Position numbers and translations under genes: made by a program
The notes under the pieces: generated by a model
Told to the model about the DNA's origin: nothing
Seen by the model: the letters and a program-made list of their open reading frames with translations, nothing else
Database searches by the model: none
Shown: positions 52,494-60,491 of the stretch, one piece after another
Numbering within the stretch: the stretch's first letter is position 1
Layout of the letters: every line of letters begins with the position of its first letter
Source: Nostocales cyanobacterium HT-58-2
GTDB lineage: Bacteria; Cyanobacteriota; Cyanobacteriia; Cyanobacteriales; Nostocaceae
Reading direction: 5' to 3'
Assembly: GCA_002163975.1 (NCBI GenBank)
Contig: CP019636.1
Span: 6,761,501-6,825,500, forward strand
DNA length: 64,000 bases

Positions 52494-53693
52494 ATGTTGA
52501 ATCTGACCTACAGTTACCGAATCTATCCAGGACTTGACCAAGAAGCGCAGATGCTTGACTGGTTGGAGCAATGCCGTCGTGTCTATAACTACGCGCTGGC
52601 AGAGCGAAAAGACTGGATAAACTCGCGTAAGTGTCCGGTCAATGCTTGCAGCATCATGCAGGAATACATCATTCCGGCTGACGCGCCCTACCCCGACTAC
52701 TACAAACAGCAAAACGCACTGACCAAAGCGAAAGAGGATATTCCAGAACTGAAAGCAGTTCACTCTCAAGTTTTGCAAGATGCCTTGAAGCGACTGGATA
52801 AGTCGTTCAAGTTCATGCAGGAAAGAGGATTTGGATTTCCTCGATTCAAGAAGTTCGGTCAGTACCGTTCATTTGTATTTCCGCAGTTCAAATCGAATCC
52901 AGTCAATGGTTTTGAGATCAAACTGCCGAAGGTTGGAGCAATGCCCATCAATTTGCATCGACCTATCCCGGACGGGTTTGAGGTCAAGCAGGTGCGTGTC
53001 GTTTTCAAATCGTCTGGATGGTACGCTCAACTTATTCTGCAAGCTGATATTTCCGTTCCTGATGTCATGCCTCATGGTGAGCCTATTGGCATAGATTTGG
53101 GGCTGGAAAAGTTTTTGGCTGTATCGACGGGTGAATTGGTAGAACGCCCTCGCTTTTTTGTGGATTTGCAAAGCAAGCTTCGATGGCTGCAACGCAAATT
53201 GAGAAATAAGAAAAAGGGTTCTGCTAATTACCGCAAGATTCAAGCCAAGATTCGCAAACTGCATGAGCATATCTATAACGTTCGTCGTGAGTTCCACTTT
53301 CTGACAGCCCATAAGCTGTGCGACATTGCCGGAATGATATTCGCTGAAGACTTGAACCTTAAGATGACCAGTCGCGGGATGTTGGCAAAGCATTGTCTCG
53401 ATGCTGCATAGGGAAGCTTCTTGGAAATCCTCAAGTGGGTTGCCTGGAAGCGTGGAGTCTACTTTGCTGAGGTTGACCCTAATGGAACAAGCCAAACCTG
53501 CCCTCAGTGTGGAGCGCACACCGGAAAGAAGGAGCTTAGCGAACGGGTGCATCATTGCAGTGAATGTGGATATACAACTGACCGAGATGTTGCTGCCGCT
53601 CAGGTGGTGATGCAGCGCGGTCTGATATTTGTAGCCGATGGACAGTCGGTGATACTGCCTGCCGAGGAAGGTTGCGCGTGCATACCCCAATGA
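52494..53693 (+). pseudogene. tnpB: TnpB RNA-guided nuclease, interrupted by an amber codon
   Basis: The frame runs 400 codons from ATG 52494 to TGA 53693 with one TAG at codon 306 (53409-53411); both sides are in the same frame. Visible parts are the N-terminal helix-turn-helix (MLNLTYSYRIYPGLDQEAQ), RuvC-I Asp201 in GIDLG, RuvC-II Glu285 in FAEDLN, a zinc ribbon CPQC and CSEC (codons about 336-358), and RuvC-III TDRDVAAAQ (Asp363/365). The stop separates RuvC-III and the zinc ribbon from the rest, so the product is dead unless the codon is read through; TGG to TAG is a plausible origin. Confidence 0.9.
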
Positions 53694-53767
53694 AGCAGGA
53701 ACGCCCTTCTGCGAGGAAGGGAAGCCCGCGCTCTACCCGCTAGGGTGAGCGTCGGGAGGATGTCACG
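53694..53767 (+). ncRNA. Putative 3' part of the TnpB omega-RNA / right end
   Basis: The end of the element has nested hairpins (CCCTTCT/AGGAAGGG; GCTCTACCCGCTAGGGTGAGC) and stops at GTCACG. By analogy with characterised TnpB systems, the omega-RNA would end here and read TACTTGGATATC onward as its guide. This is a prediction from position and structure only. Confidence 0.6.
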
Positions 53768-53863
53768 TACTTGGATATCTGAGGTGTCAGACGTGAGTAA
53801 CCATCTAGCAAAATCGGTTGGGTAGTTTTCTGCCAGAAATTTGCAGGTGTTGTCGTAACTCAA
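53768..53863 (-). pseudogene. Rpn-family nuclease/transposase, N-terminal part
   Basis: These 32 codons start at ATG 53863 with MSYDNTCKFLAENYPTDFAR and end DTSDIQV, the usual N-terminus of cyanobacterial DUF4351/Rpn proteins. They join in frame to VKTELNLEP at 52310. Beyond 53768 the frame runs into the insertion element and becomes meaningless. Confidence 0.88.
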
Positions 53864-53941
53864 GGGCGATGCTTACTAAGTGAGTTTATTTATATTAGTA
53901 TGAGTATTATAATATACTCACTAACTCAAGAAGCAATAACA

Positions 53942-54203
53942 GTTCGCGCAGCGTGCCGCAGGCAAGCTTGATGCCTTAGGCATATCGCCAACATAAAATC
54001 AAACACTCTTATCTTCTTCGTATCGACGAGGAGTATAAACCCAAAAACTACCATCGCACCGTTGAATCGCTGCTGATTCGCGCAGCGTGCCGCAGGCAAG
54101 CTTGATGCCTTAGGCATATCGCCAACATAAAATCAAACACTCTTATCTTCTTCGTATCGACGAGGAGTATAAACCCAAAAACTACCATCGCACCGTTGAA
54201 TCG
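53942..54203. repeat. Direct duplication of the 3' end of cbiG/cobJ
   Basis: A block of 127-128 bp occurs twice, at 53942-54068 and 54076-54203, separated by seven bases and differing by one G (copy 2 has CGGCC where copy 1 has CGCC). It holds the last 71 bases of the cbiG/cobJ gene (through its stop) plus 57 bases downstream. Only copy 2 is attached to the gene. Confidence 0.93.
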
Positions 54204-55929
54204 TCCGGGTTTTGCTTGACCCCACCAGAATAACTGTCCGCATATCAGCGAGTTCTGGTGCTAAATGTTCCAAAGTGCAAACTTGAATAGATTCTCCATC
54301 TCTGCCAAGATTACGAGCAAGTACCACTGGAGTATCCGGATCTCTATAATTTAGCAGTATATTTTTTGCCTCTGCAAGTTGCCAAGTGCGTTGCTTTGAT
54401 ACCGGATTATAGAAGGCAAGGACGAAATCAGCTTTGGCAGCAGCAGTAATTCGCTGTTCGATAATTGACCACGGTTTCAAGATGTCAGATAGGGAGATGG
54501 CACAGAAATCATGACCGAGTGGGGCACCAATTCTTGCTGCGGCTGCTTGCATTGCCGAGATTCCTGGTGCTACTTGAATTTCGATACCTTGCCATTCCGG
54601 CTTTGCGTCTTGATCAAGTACTTCAAACACTGCTGCAGCCATAGCATAAATTCCAGGGTCACCAGAAGATACTACCGCCACAAAATGCCCTTCTGCGGCT
54701 AAATCTAGCGCCATCCGTGCCCGTGCAATTTCTTCCCGGTTGTCAGATTCGTGCTGCTGTTTCCCCTTAGTAAGAGAACCTAGTAATCCTAAGTAAGTAG
54801 AATAACCAACTAAATCAGTGGCATTACGTAAAATTTCCTTGACTTCCGGCGACATCCAATCGCTTGCTCCGGGACCAGTACCAATTATTGCCAACCGACC
54901 GCGTGGTTTGCCTCTGGTGCTGACATCAATGGGTTGGGGTGCGATCGCGATCGCGCAACTCAAATGAGATAATTCCCGTTGTATGACCAACTCCCCAGAA
55001 GAAGCTGCTAAAGCCGCCGTCACTGCCACATCTGTGGTCTGATTTTGCGAGATAGCAGCAATTTCATCGGTTGTGAAGAAGCGGATAGGTACGTTGAGGG
55101 CATCGGCAATTGCTTGTAAAGCTGGGTTGGCTGCATCAAGCGTGCTAGCAAAGATTCCTGCAACGGATGCTGGAGTTAACTCAGCATCAGCCAGCATTTG
55201 CTGCACTAGGGCGATTTCCTCGGAACCCCACCCCGCCCTATCGGGCACCCCTCCCCGCTTGCGGGGAGGGGGTAGGGTGCACCTCACCCCAATAGCTATG
55301 GTTGCTGGGTGATAAACCAGGCGGGTTGGTGTAGAAACGACTTGCTTTTCTGTAATTTGTATAACTCTTTCGGCATCCTCAGCGATGGGTAACGAACTAT
55401 TCCTCAACCAAGGTGCGTGACCCTCCAACCTCACGGAATTTCCTGCCAGCAAGTCGGACATAAAAGATTTGGCGTGTTCAGGGTTAGCCAAACGGTAGCC
55501 TGCTGGAGGGTCTTCCAGTGCGATGCCAAAACGGATGTCACCTGTAGTTGTAATGGCAGGTTTTACACCCAGTACATTGGCGATTTGGCGTGCCAGAGAA
55601 TTGACGCCATTGAGTCCACCCAAAAGTGGCACGACCGCACTACCATCCTCAGCAACTGCAAGAACTGGTGGTTCCTGTCGCTTGTTGGCTAGCAGTGGCG
55701 CAAGGGTCCTAATAATAATGCCTGTAGCGCAAATTCCAATGATGGGCGTTCCACTCGCGAATAACTCCCGTAGTGTGGTTCCGAACTCAGTAAAGCTGAT
55801 ATCTACATTAGAAGTACGACCTGCCAGTCCGTATAACTGCGCTCCTGGTAGGACACTGATAATTTTTCTGGCTACAGGGATGCTGTTGTTACCTAGTATT
55901 ACAACAGCAGGTGTCACTTTTGGCATCAT
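54133..55929 (-). CDS. cobJ: CbiG-CobJ fusion (cobalt-precorrin hydrolase / precorrin-3B C17-methyltransferase)
   Basis: The 598-aa protein has two corrin-ring enzymes in one chain. Residues about 1-330 are CbiG-like (GTPIIGICATGIIIR, VLAVAEDGSAVVPLLGGLNG, VAVTAALAAS), opening the delta-lactone. Residues about 345-590 are CobJ/CbiH (LAIIGTGPGASDWMSPE, VVSSGDPGIYAM, GISAMQAAAARIGAPLGHDFCAISLSD), the SAM-dependent ring-contraction methyltransferase. Residues about 218-236 (TLPPPRKRGGVPDRAGWGS) break the CbiG domain and come from a dispersed repeat. It overlaps cobI by ATGA. A 128-bp duplication repeats its 3' end downstream. Confidence 0.95.
   Translation of the reverse strand: MMPKVTPAVVILGNNSIPVARKIISVLPGAQLYGLAGRTSNVDISFTEFGTTLRELFASGTPIIGICATGIIIRTLAPLLANKRQEPPVLAVAEDGSAVVPLLGGLNGVNSLARQIANVLGVKPAITTTGDIRFGIALEDPPAGYRLANPEHAKSFMSDLLAGNSVRLEGHAPWLRNSSLPIAEDAERVIQITEKQVVSTPTRLVYHPATIAIGVRCTLPPPRKRGGVPDRAGWGSEEIALVQQMLADAELTPASVAGIFASTLDAANPALQAIADALNVPIRFFTTDEIAAISQNQTTDVAVTAALAASSGELVIQRELSHLSCAIAIAPQPIDVSTRGKPRGRLAIIGTGPGASDWMSPEVKEILRNATDLVGYSTYLGLLGSLTKGKQQHESDNREEIARARMALDLAAEGHFVAVVSSGDPGIYAMAAAVFEVLDQDAKPEWQGIEIQVAPGISAMQAAAARIGAPLGHDFCAISLSDILKPWSIIEQRITAAAKADFVLAFYNPVSKQRTWQLAEAKNILLNYRDPDTPVVLARNLGRDGESIQVCTLEHLAPELADMRTVILVGSSKTRTIQRCDGSFWVYTPRRYEEDKSV
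55222..55278. repeat. 57-bp repeat inserted in frame in cbiG/cobJ
   Basis: The insert has CCCCGCCCTATCGGGCACCC and a CCTCCCCGC/GCGGGGAGG hairpin. The same core, CCCACCCGCCCTATTGGGCA followed by a CCTCCC/GGGGAGG hairpin, forms the interior of the MITE-like elements at 24218 and 34876. It adds 19 codons between IGVRC and EEIALVQQ. Confidence 0.82.
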
Positions 55930-56627
55930 AAATGACTCTTACTCGGCACCAGAACCATTGAAAAGTAAGGCACTTGGGCTGGTTCTACGTCTTCTACAGG
56001 AATAATTCGTTGCGTCGCCATCGTCCCTCGCTCAATGTAACGCGCCCGTGACACCAGCCCTAATTTCTGCAACGCATCACGAACTTTCGGGAAATGCCGC
56101 TGCAACTTGATTATTGCAGCAGCATCAGCATTTAATAATTGTGCTTCTAGAACTTCGGCTGGCAAGGTGGCTGGCAGGACACTGAAAACATCATTACGGT
56201 AACTCAAGGGAACTCCTAATGCAGAAGCACATCCCATGGGAGAGGAAACCCCTGGCACAACTTCTGTTTCATATTGGTCAGAAAGCCGTGTAAATAAGTA
56301 CATGAATGAACCGTAAAATAACGGGTCACCTTCGCAAAGTACGACCACATCCCGTCCGGCAGCAAGATGTTCTGCAATTGGGAGGACAACTTGGTCATAA
56401 ATGGGTTGTGCTGCATATGGATCAAGAGCACGCGGGAGATGATATTGTACCTCGATTTGGTCGCCAGGGAGATATTGTGCGACAATACCCCTGGCAATAC
56501 TCTCCTTATTTTCTGCGGATTGATAGGCAACGACTGGGCAAGATCGTAATAGCCGTAGTGCTTTGAGTGTTAAAAGTTCCGGGTCTCCCGGACCAACTCC
56601 AATTCCGTAAAGACGACCTTTTTCCAT
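55926..56627 (-). CDS. cobI: Precorrin-2 C20-methyltransferase CobI (CbiL)
   Basis: This SAM-dependent enzyme methylates C20 of precorrin-2, the entry step of corrin synthesis. The 233-aa protein has GRLYGIGVGPGDPELLTLKA, VVVLCEGDPLFYGSFMYL, EVVPGVSSPMGCASALGVPL and IKLQRHF, all typical. The ATG at 56627 shares its A with the TGA of cbiC and has GGAGG ten bases upstream. It overlaps cbiG/cobJ downstream by ATGA, so the operon is translationally coupled. Confidence 0.96.
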   Translation of the reverse strand: MEKGRLYGIGVGPGDPELLTLKALRLLRSCPVVAYQSAENKESIARGIVAQYLPGDQIEVQYHLPRALDPYAAQPIYDQVVLPIAEHLAAGRDVVVLCEGDPLFYGSFMYLFTRLSDQYETEVVPGVSSPMGCASALGVPLSYRNDVFSVLPATLPAEVLEAQLLNADAAAIIKLQRHFPKVRDALQKLGLVSRARYIERGTMATQRIIPVEDVEPAQVPYFSMVLVPSKSHL

Positions 56628-57256
56628 CACTCTTCCTCCGTTGCTAAAGCATTAACTGCGGCAGCGGCGATCGCACTTCCACCCCGCCGACCATGCAATG
56701 TTATAAATGGAACACCACGACTATCTGCTGCCAGTGCTGCTTTTGACTCTGCTGCCCCGACAAACCCTACCGGGAAACCTAAAATCAACGCTGGTTGAGG
56801 TGCCCCAGTATCCAACATTTCCAGTAGCCGGAACAAGGCGGTGGGTGCATTGCCAATCGCTACCACTGCCCCTTCTAACTTTGGCAGCCACAATTCCAAA
56901 GCAGCCGCAGAACGGGTGGTTGCTAGTTTCTGTGCAAGTTCTGGCACCTCGGGATAATTCAGGGTGCAAATCACGGAATTGTCTGCTGGCAGTCGTCGCC
57001 GGGTAATGCCTTCTGCGACCATGCGGCAATCACATAAAATCGGTGATCCTGCTGCTAAAGCTGTACGCCCAGATACCACAGCTGTTGGTGAAGCTGCGAT
57101 GTCATCAACAATATCTGTCATACCGCAAGCATGAATCAGACGCACGGCAACCTTTGCTACATCCGGTGCCAACACAGATAAATTTGCCTCTGCGCGAATT
57201 GTGGCAAAGGATTGGCGATATATTTCCTTACCATCTTGAATGTACTCAATCGTCAT
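56627..57256 (-). CDS. cobH: Precorrin-8X methylmutase CobH (CbiC)
   Basis: This enzyme moves the C11 methyl to C12, giving hydrogenobyrinate (or the cobalt form). The 209-aa protein contains the catalytic His in RLIHACGM, then SGRTALAAGSPILCDCRMVAEGI, AIGNAPTALFRLLEML and LILGFPVGFVGAAESKAAL, all hallmark blocks. The ATG at 57256 overlaps the cobG stop by ATGA. Order in the transcript is cobG-cobH-cobI-cbiG/cobJ. Confidence 0.96.
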   Translation of the reverse strand: MTIEYIQDGKEIYRQSFATIRAEANLSVLAPDVAKVAVRLIHACGMTDIVDDIAASPTAVVSGRTALAAGSPILCDCRMVAEGITRRRLPADNSVICTLNYPEVPELAQKLATTRSAAALELWLPKLEGAVVAIGNAPTALFRLLEMLDTGAPQPALILGFPVGFVGAAESKAALAADSRGVPFITLHGRRGGSAIAAAAVNALATEEE

Positions 57257-58806
57257 TTGTCATTTGCCCCTAGTCTCTCGACTCTCATCTCCCTTTTCTC
57301 AAACAACCGTTGCAAGTCTGCAATAGTATATCGATTAGCGAATTCCCCAAATGACTCATTGGGGATGGCACGTTTTCCTATATATGTTTGCAGCATCCGT
57401 TCTACCAATTGGCGTAGTTCTGCAAACGGTACCCAACTATAAACTTCTCGCCCAAATTGTTCGTTGATATCAGCGTCACCCACGTAGACTTTGTAGCCTT
57501 CTACTGATTCTCCCTCCTGTATAATGGTGGTGCCGAGAAGGGTGATGTCGCTTCTGCTCTTTTGGGCACAAGATTTTTGGCAACCTGTAAAGTGAATCTT
57601 GACTGGTTGATCGAGAGTCATACGACCATCTAAATATTCAGCGAGTGCTAAGGCATGACTTTTGGTATCCGTTGCTGAAGAAGCACATCCCGTATTACCC
57701 GCACAGGCGACTAAGGCGCTGCGAATGTTGGTTACAGACCAATGCAATCCTAAGTTTTCAATATGACTTTGTATACTGGAAATCTTTTGTTGAGGAATAT
57801 CTGATATTAGCAGGTTTTGCCAAGGTGTCAGTCGGATTGTGCCACTCCCGTAGGTTTCAGCAAGATTCGCTAACTGGCGCATTTGCCAACTTTCTAACCT
57901 CCCAACGGGCAGGACAACACCAATGTAGGACAATCCTTTTTGGCGTTGGGGATGAACGCCTATGTGTTGGTATCTATGAGAAACGTTTTCTACAACATCA
58001 TATTCCCATTGCCTCATCTGCACATCGCCCCTTGTTGGAGAAACCCGCCGTAATGGATAAGGAAGATACCTCTCAACTTCTTGAAGGAATTTTTCAATAC
58101 CTAAATGGTTCAAAATCTCTTTCAGACGTGGTTGGCGGGATTTGCGATTGGGGATTTTGTTCTTAGTTCCTACTGCCAGATGCTGTAAATACACTTTTGC
58201 CGATGCAATCACAACCTCCAGAGATTCTTCTGGTTGCAATAGGATGCCTGTATCAATGAATGGTTCAAACAGTGATGCACCGAAATTCAACTTCAGACGG
58301 AAGTAAACCTTTGTATTAAACATGACAGCAGTGAAGATGATATCATTGAGGCGATCGCCAACTGACACAGAACCACTGCCATCAAATGCAACACTGAATT
58401 TTGGTGAAAGAGGTGCTAACTCTGGGTGAGTTGTAATAGAATTATCTAATTCACGGATGAGCGGTTGAGTATCAATCAATTCGTATGGATCAATTCCAGC
58501 CGTGGGGCTACCCATGATGTTGCGCAGATGGTCAACCTCTGGAATTGCTGAAGCGATACCAATTTTCTGCAAGACTCCCAAAACCTCAGTAGGAATCTCT
58601 GTACGAATTTCACGGATTTGGAGGTTGGCACGATTGGTAATATTGACATAGCCAATCCCAAACTTGTCAGCTAAGTCAGCCATAACGGAAAACTGCTGAC
58701 TTGTAAGTATTCCTCCAGGTATACGGATGCGAGAGAGTATACCGTCTCGTGCGGACGTTCGATAAAAAAGACCAGGACAACTAACAAAATGACTCGGCAA
58801 TGACAC
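57253..58806 (-). CDS. cobG: CobG-like precorrin-3B synthase (sulfite/nitrite reductase fold)
   Basis: The 517-aa protein is of the sulfite/nitrite-reductase type with a [4Fe-4S] site: Cys residues in ACAGNTGCAS and GCQKSCAQ. It also has SCPGLFYRTSARDGILSRIRIPGG at the N-terminus and NLQIREI. CobG hydroxylates precorrin-3A in the oxygen-dependent route. The start is taken as GTG 58806, with GGAAGGAG eight bases upstream. The more upstream ATG (58881) lies inside the cobalamin riboswitch and adds 25 residues encoded by riboswitch and leader RNA. It is the first gene of the operon. Confidence 0.9.
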   Translation of the reverse strand: MSLPSHFVSCPGLFYRTSARDGILSRIRIPGGILTSQQFSVMADLADKFGIGYVNITNRANLQIREIRTEIPTEVLGVLQKIGIASAIPEVDHLRNIMGSPTAGIDPYELIDTQPLIRELDNSITTHPELAPLSPKFSVAFDGSGSVSVGDRLNDIIFTAVMFNTKVYFRLKLNFGASLFEPFIDTGILLQPEESLEVVIASAKVYLQHLAVGTKNKIPNRKSRQPRLKEILNHLGIEKFLQEVERYLPYPLRRVSPTRGDVQMRQWEYDVVENVSHRYQHIGVHPQRQKGLSYIGVVLPVGRLESWQMRQLANLAETYGSGTIRLTPWQNLLISDIPQQKISSIQSHIENLGLHWSVTNIRSALVACAGNTGCASSATDTKSHALALAEYLDGRMTLDQPVKIHFTGCQKSCAQKSRSDITLLGTTIIQEGESVEGYKVYVGDADINEQFGREVYSWVPFAELRQLVERMLQTYIGKRAIPNESFGEFANRYTIADLQRLFEKREMRVERLGANDK

Positions 58807-58868
58807 GCCTGCAACTCCTTCCCCGTGCGACGCAGGGAGCAGATAATAACTGCGCCTGTAAGACACCC

Positions 58869-58990
58869 CAGGAGTCGGCATTCTGACTAACTGAATTTGG
58901 AGTTGTTGGTTGTTCTATCAACCACTACCAAAAACAGATTACAGCTGCGGCACAGTACCGGAATCGCACCGGACTTTCCCGACTCCAAGT
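58869..58990 (-). promoter_or_regulatory. Cobalamin riboswitch upstream of cobG
   Basis: Reading the minus strand, P1 is GGAGTCGG pairing with CCGACTCC. The conserved core GGGAAAGTCCGGTGCGATTC, then CCGGTACTGTGCCGCAGCTG, and the B12-box-like AGTCAGAATGCCGAC are present. The middle section between GCAGCTGTAA and AGTCAG is only about 60 nt and lacks obvious canonical P4-P6 sequence, so it may be a compact variant. The leader then has GCTCCC facing GGAAGGAG, consistent with control of ribosome access, though this is inference. Confidence 0.9.
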
Positions 58991-59064
58991 GTGTGTAGTT
59001 TAGCATGAGATAATAGTCTTACCTCTTTTTGCCAAATCTTCTTAACTCTTCCATCAGTCGCTAG

Positions 59065-60294
59065 ATGCACAAATGGTTATCCGTAGTAGGTATTGGTGAG
59101 GATGGGTTATCTGGATTGAGTGCGTTCGCCTCTGGCGGGGCTTCGCCCATCGCCCGTTCTCTTGTTGAACATGCACAAGTGATAGTCGGGGGAAAACGCC
59201 ATCTCGCCATGCTACCACCAGACGACCAACGAGAAAAACTCATCTGGGCTTCCCCCATCAGTCATTCAATACAAGAAATTCTCCGTCGCCGGGGTCAATC
59301 TGTCTGCGTCTTGGCAAGTGGCGACCCTATGTGCTTTGGTATCGGTGTCACCCTCACCCGCCACATACCCATTTCTGAGATGACCATTATCCCTGCACCG
59401 TCATCTTTTAGCCTTGCGTGTGCCAGACTGGGATGGTCACTCACCGAAGTAGAGACATTAAGCCTAAACGGTCGTCCCCCTGCTCTCATCCAAGCTGCTA
59501 TATACCCAAACGCACGTCTGTTAATTTTAAGTGAAGGCAAGGAAACTCCAGCAATTGTCGCTGAAATATTGACAAAACGGGGTTTTAGTGATAGCAAAAT
59601 AATAGTCTTAGAACACATGGGCGGTTCTCAGGAGAGAATTATTGAAGGTACAGCCGCCTCATGGACAACAACAGAACTAGCTAATTTAAACACTATAGCT
59701 GTAGAGTGCATTGCCGATGCTGGAGTCATTCCCTTGCCTCGGTTAGCAGGACTACCAGATAGCGCCTATCACCATGATGGACAGCTAACCAAGCGCGAGG
59801 TGCGAGCGATAACACTCTCCGCTTTGGCTCCCACACCAGGACAGTTGTTGTGGGATGTGGGTGCAGGGTGTGGTTCCATTGGTATTGAGTGGATGCGTAC
59901 TCATCCTCGGTGTCGGGCGATCGCCATTGAGCAAAACTCCACCCGACTACAATACATTGCTGACAACGCAGCTGCCTTAGGTACACCTTATTTACAAATT
60001 GTTGCAGGCAAGGCTCCCGCTGTACTGAGAGATTTGCCTCAACCAGACGCCATCTTTATTGGTGGTGGTGCAACGGCAGAAGGTTTGTTTGAGGTGTGTT
60101 GGGAAGCATTGCGTCCGGGTGGGCGTTTCGTTGCCAATGCAGTTACGGTTGAGAGCGAGCAGAAGCTGTTGCAATGGCATAATCAGGTGGGTGGGGAGTT
60201 AATTCGTGTCGCTGTTCAACGGGCTGCTCCTATTGGTGGTTTTTTGGGATGGAAGCCAATGGTGCCGGTGACGCAGTGGGTGGTGGTGAAGTAG
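59065..60294 (+). CDS. cobL: Precorrin-6Y C5,15-methyltransferase (decarboxylating) CobL
   Basis: The 409-aa protein fuses CbiE and CbiT. Residues 1-210 are the CbiE part (WLSVVGIGEDG, VIVGGKRHLAML, VLASGDPMCFGIG, PAPSSFSLACARLGW). Residues 215-409 are the CbiT part with SAM motif WDVGAGCGSIGIEW and IFIGGGATAEGLFE. It methylates C5 and C15 and removes the acetate carboxyl of ring C. SAFASGGA (about residues 19-26) between GLSGL and SPIARSL looks like an 8-residue repeat-derived insert. It is divergent from cobG; a damaged copy of its 3' half lies at 62902-63190. Confidence 0.95.
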   Translation: MHKWLSVVGIGEDGLSGLSAFASGGASPIARSLVEHAQVIVGGKRHLAMLPPDDQREKLIWASPISHSIQEILRRRGQSVCVLASGDPMCFGIGVTLTRHIPISEMTIIPAPSSFSLACARLGWSLTEVETLSLNGRPPALIQAAIYPNARLLILSEGKETPAIVAEILTKRGFSDSKIIVLEHMGGSQERIIEGTAASWTTTELANLNTIAVECIADAGVIPLPRLAGLPDSAYHHDGQLTKREVRAITLSALAPTPGQLLWDVGAGCGSIGIEWMRTHPRCRAIAIEQNSTRLQYIADNAAALGTPYLQIVAGKAPAVLRDLPQPDAIFIGGGATAEGLFEVCWEALRPGGRFVANAVTVESEQKLLQWHNQVGGELIRVAVQRAAPIGGFLGWKPMVPVTQWVVVK

Positions 60295-60491
60295 TTGGAA
60301 GAGAATATCCTTTGGAGTTATGTATTAGGTGGACAATGACTAGTTCGGATTGCGTCGTTGTAATTGGTCAAGCAGATTTTTTGAAAGGTTGTTCTCTAAA
60401 AAATATACATAAATTCTATAGAATATATACTTAATAAATAATATACCAAAGCTTTATGTATTATCTATAAATATACTGTCTTTTTCTGTTT

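Larger units (their letters stand above)
52311..53767 (+). mobile_element. IS1341-type (IS200/IS605 group, tnpB-only) insertion
   Basis: The element is 1,457 bp. Its limits come from the host gene: removing exactly 52311-53767 rejoins the Rpn gene in frame with no target duplication, as expected for IS200/IS605 elements (limits could shift by one base). Flanks read GGTTTTAAC at the left (TAM side) and TACTTGGATATC at the right (guide side). There is no tnpA. The right end carries a GCCCGCGCTCTACCCGC hairpin; the left end carries a related hairpin plus a GTCGATT/AATCGAC stem. Confidence 0.88.

Noticed and set aside
52311..52778. N-terminal 156 codons of an apparent 408-codon protein reading through from 52778 into the Rpn C-terminal part
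   Set aside because: This stretch is the left end of the insertion element and the antisense of tnpB. The true N-terminus is at 53768-53863.
53421..53693. A separate zinc-ribbon protein behind tnpB
   Set aside because: It is in the same frame as the upstream tnpB part and encodes the normal TnpB C-terminus after the amber codon.
57043..58166. Plus-strand frames of 76-173 codons opposite cobG and cobH
   Set aside because: They are antisense shadows of well-supported corrin genes with no motif of their own.
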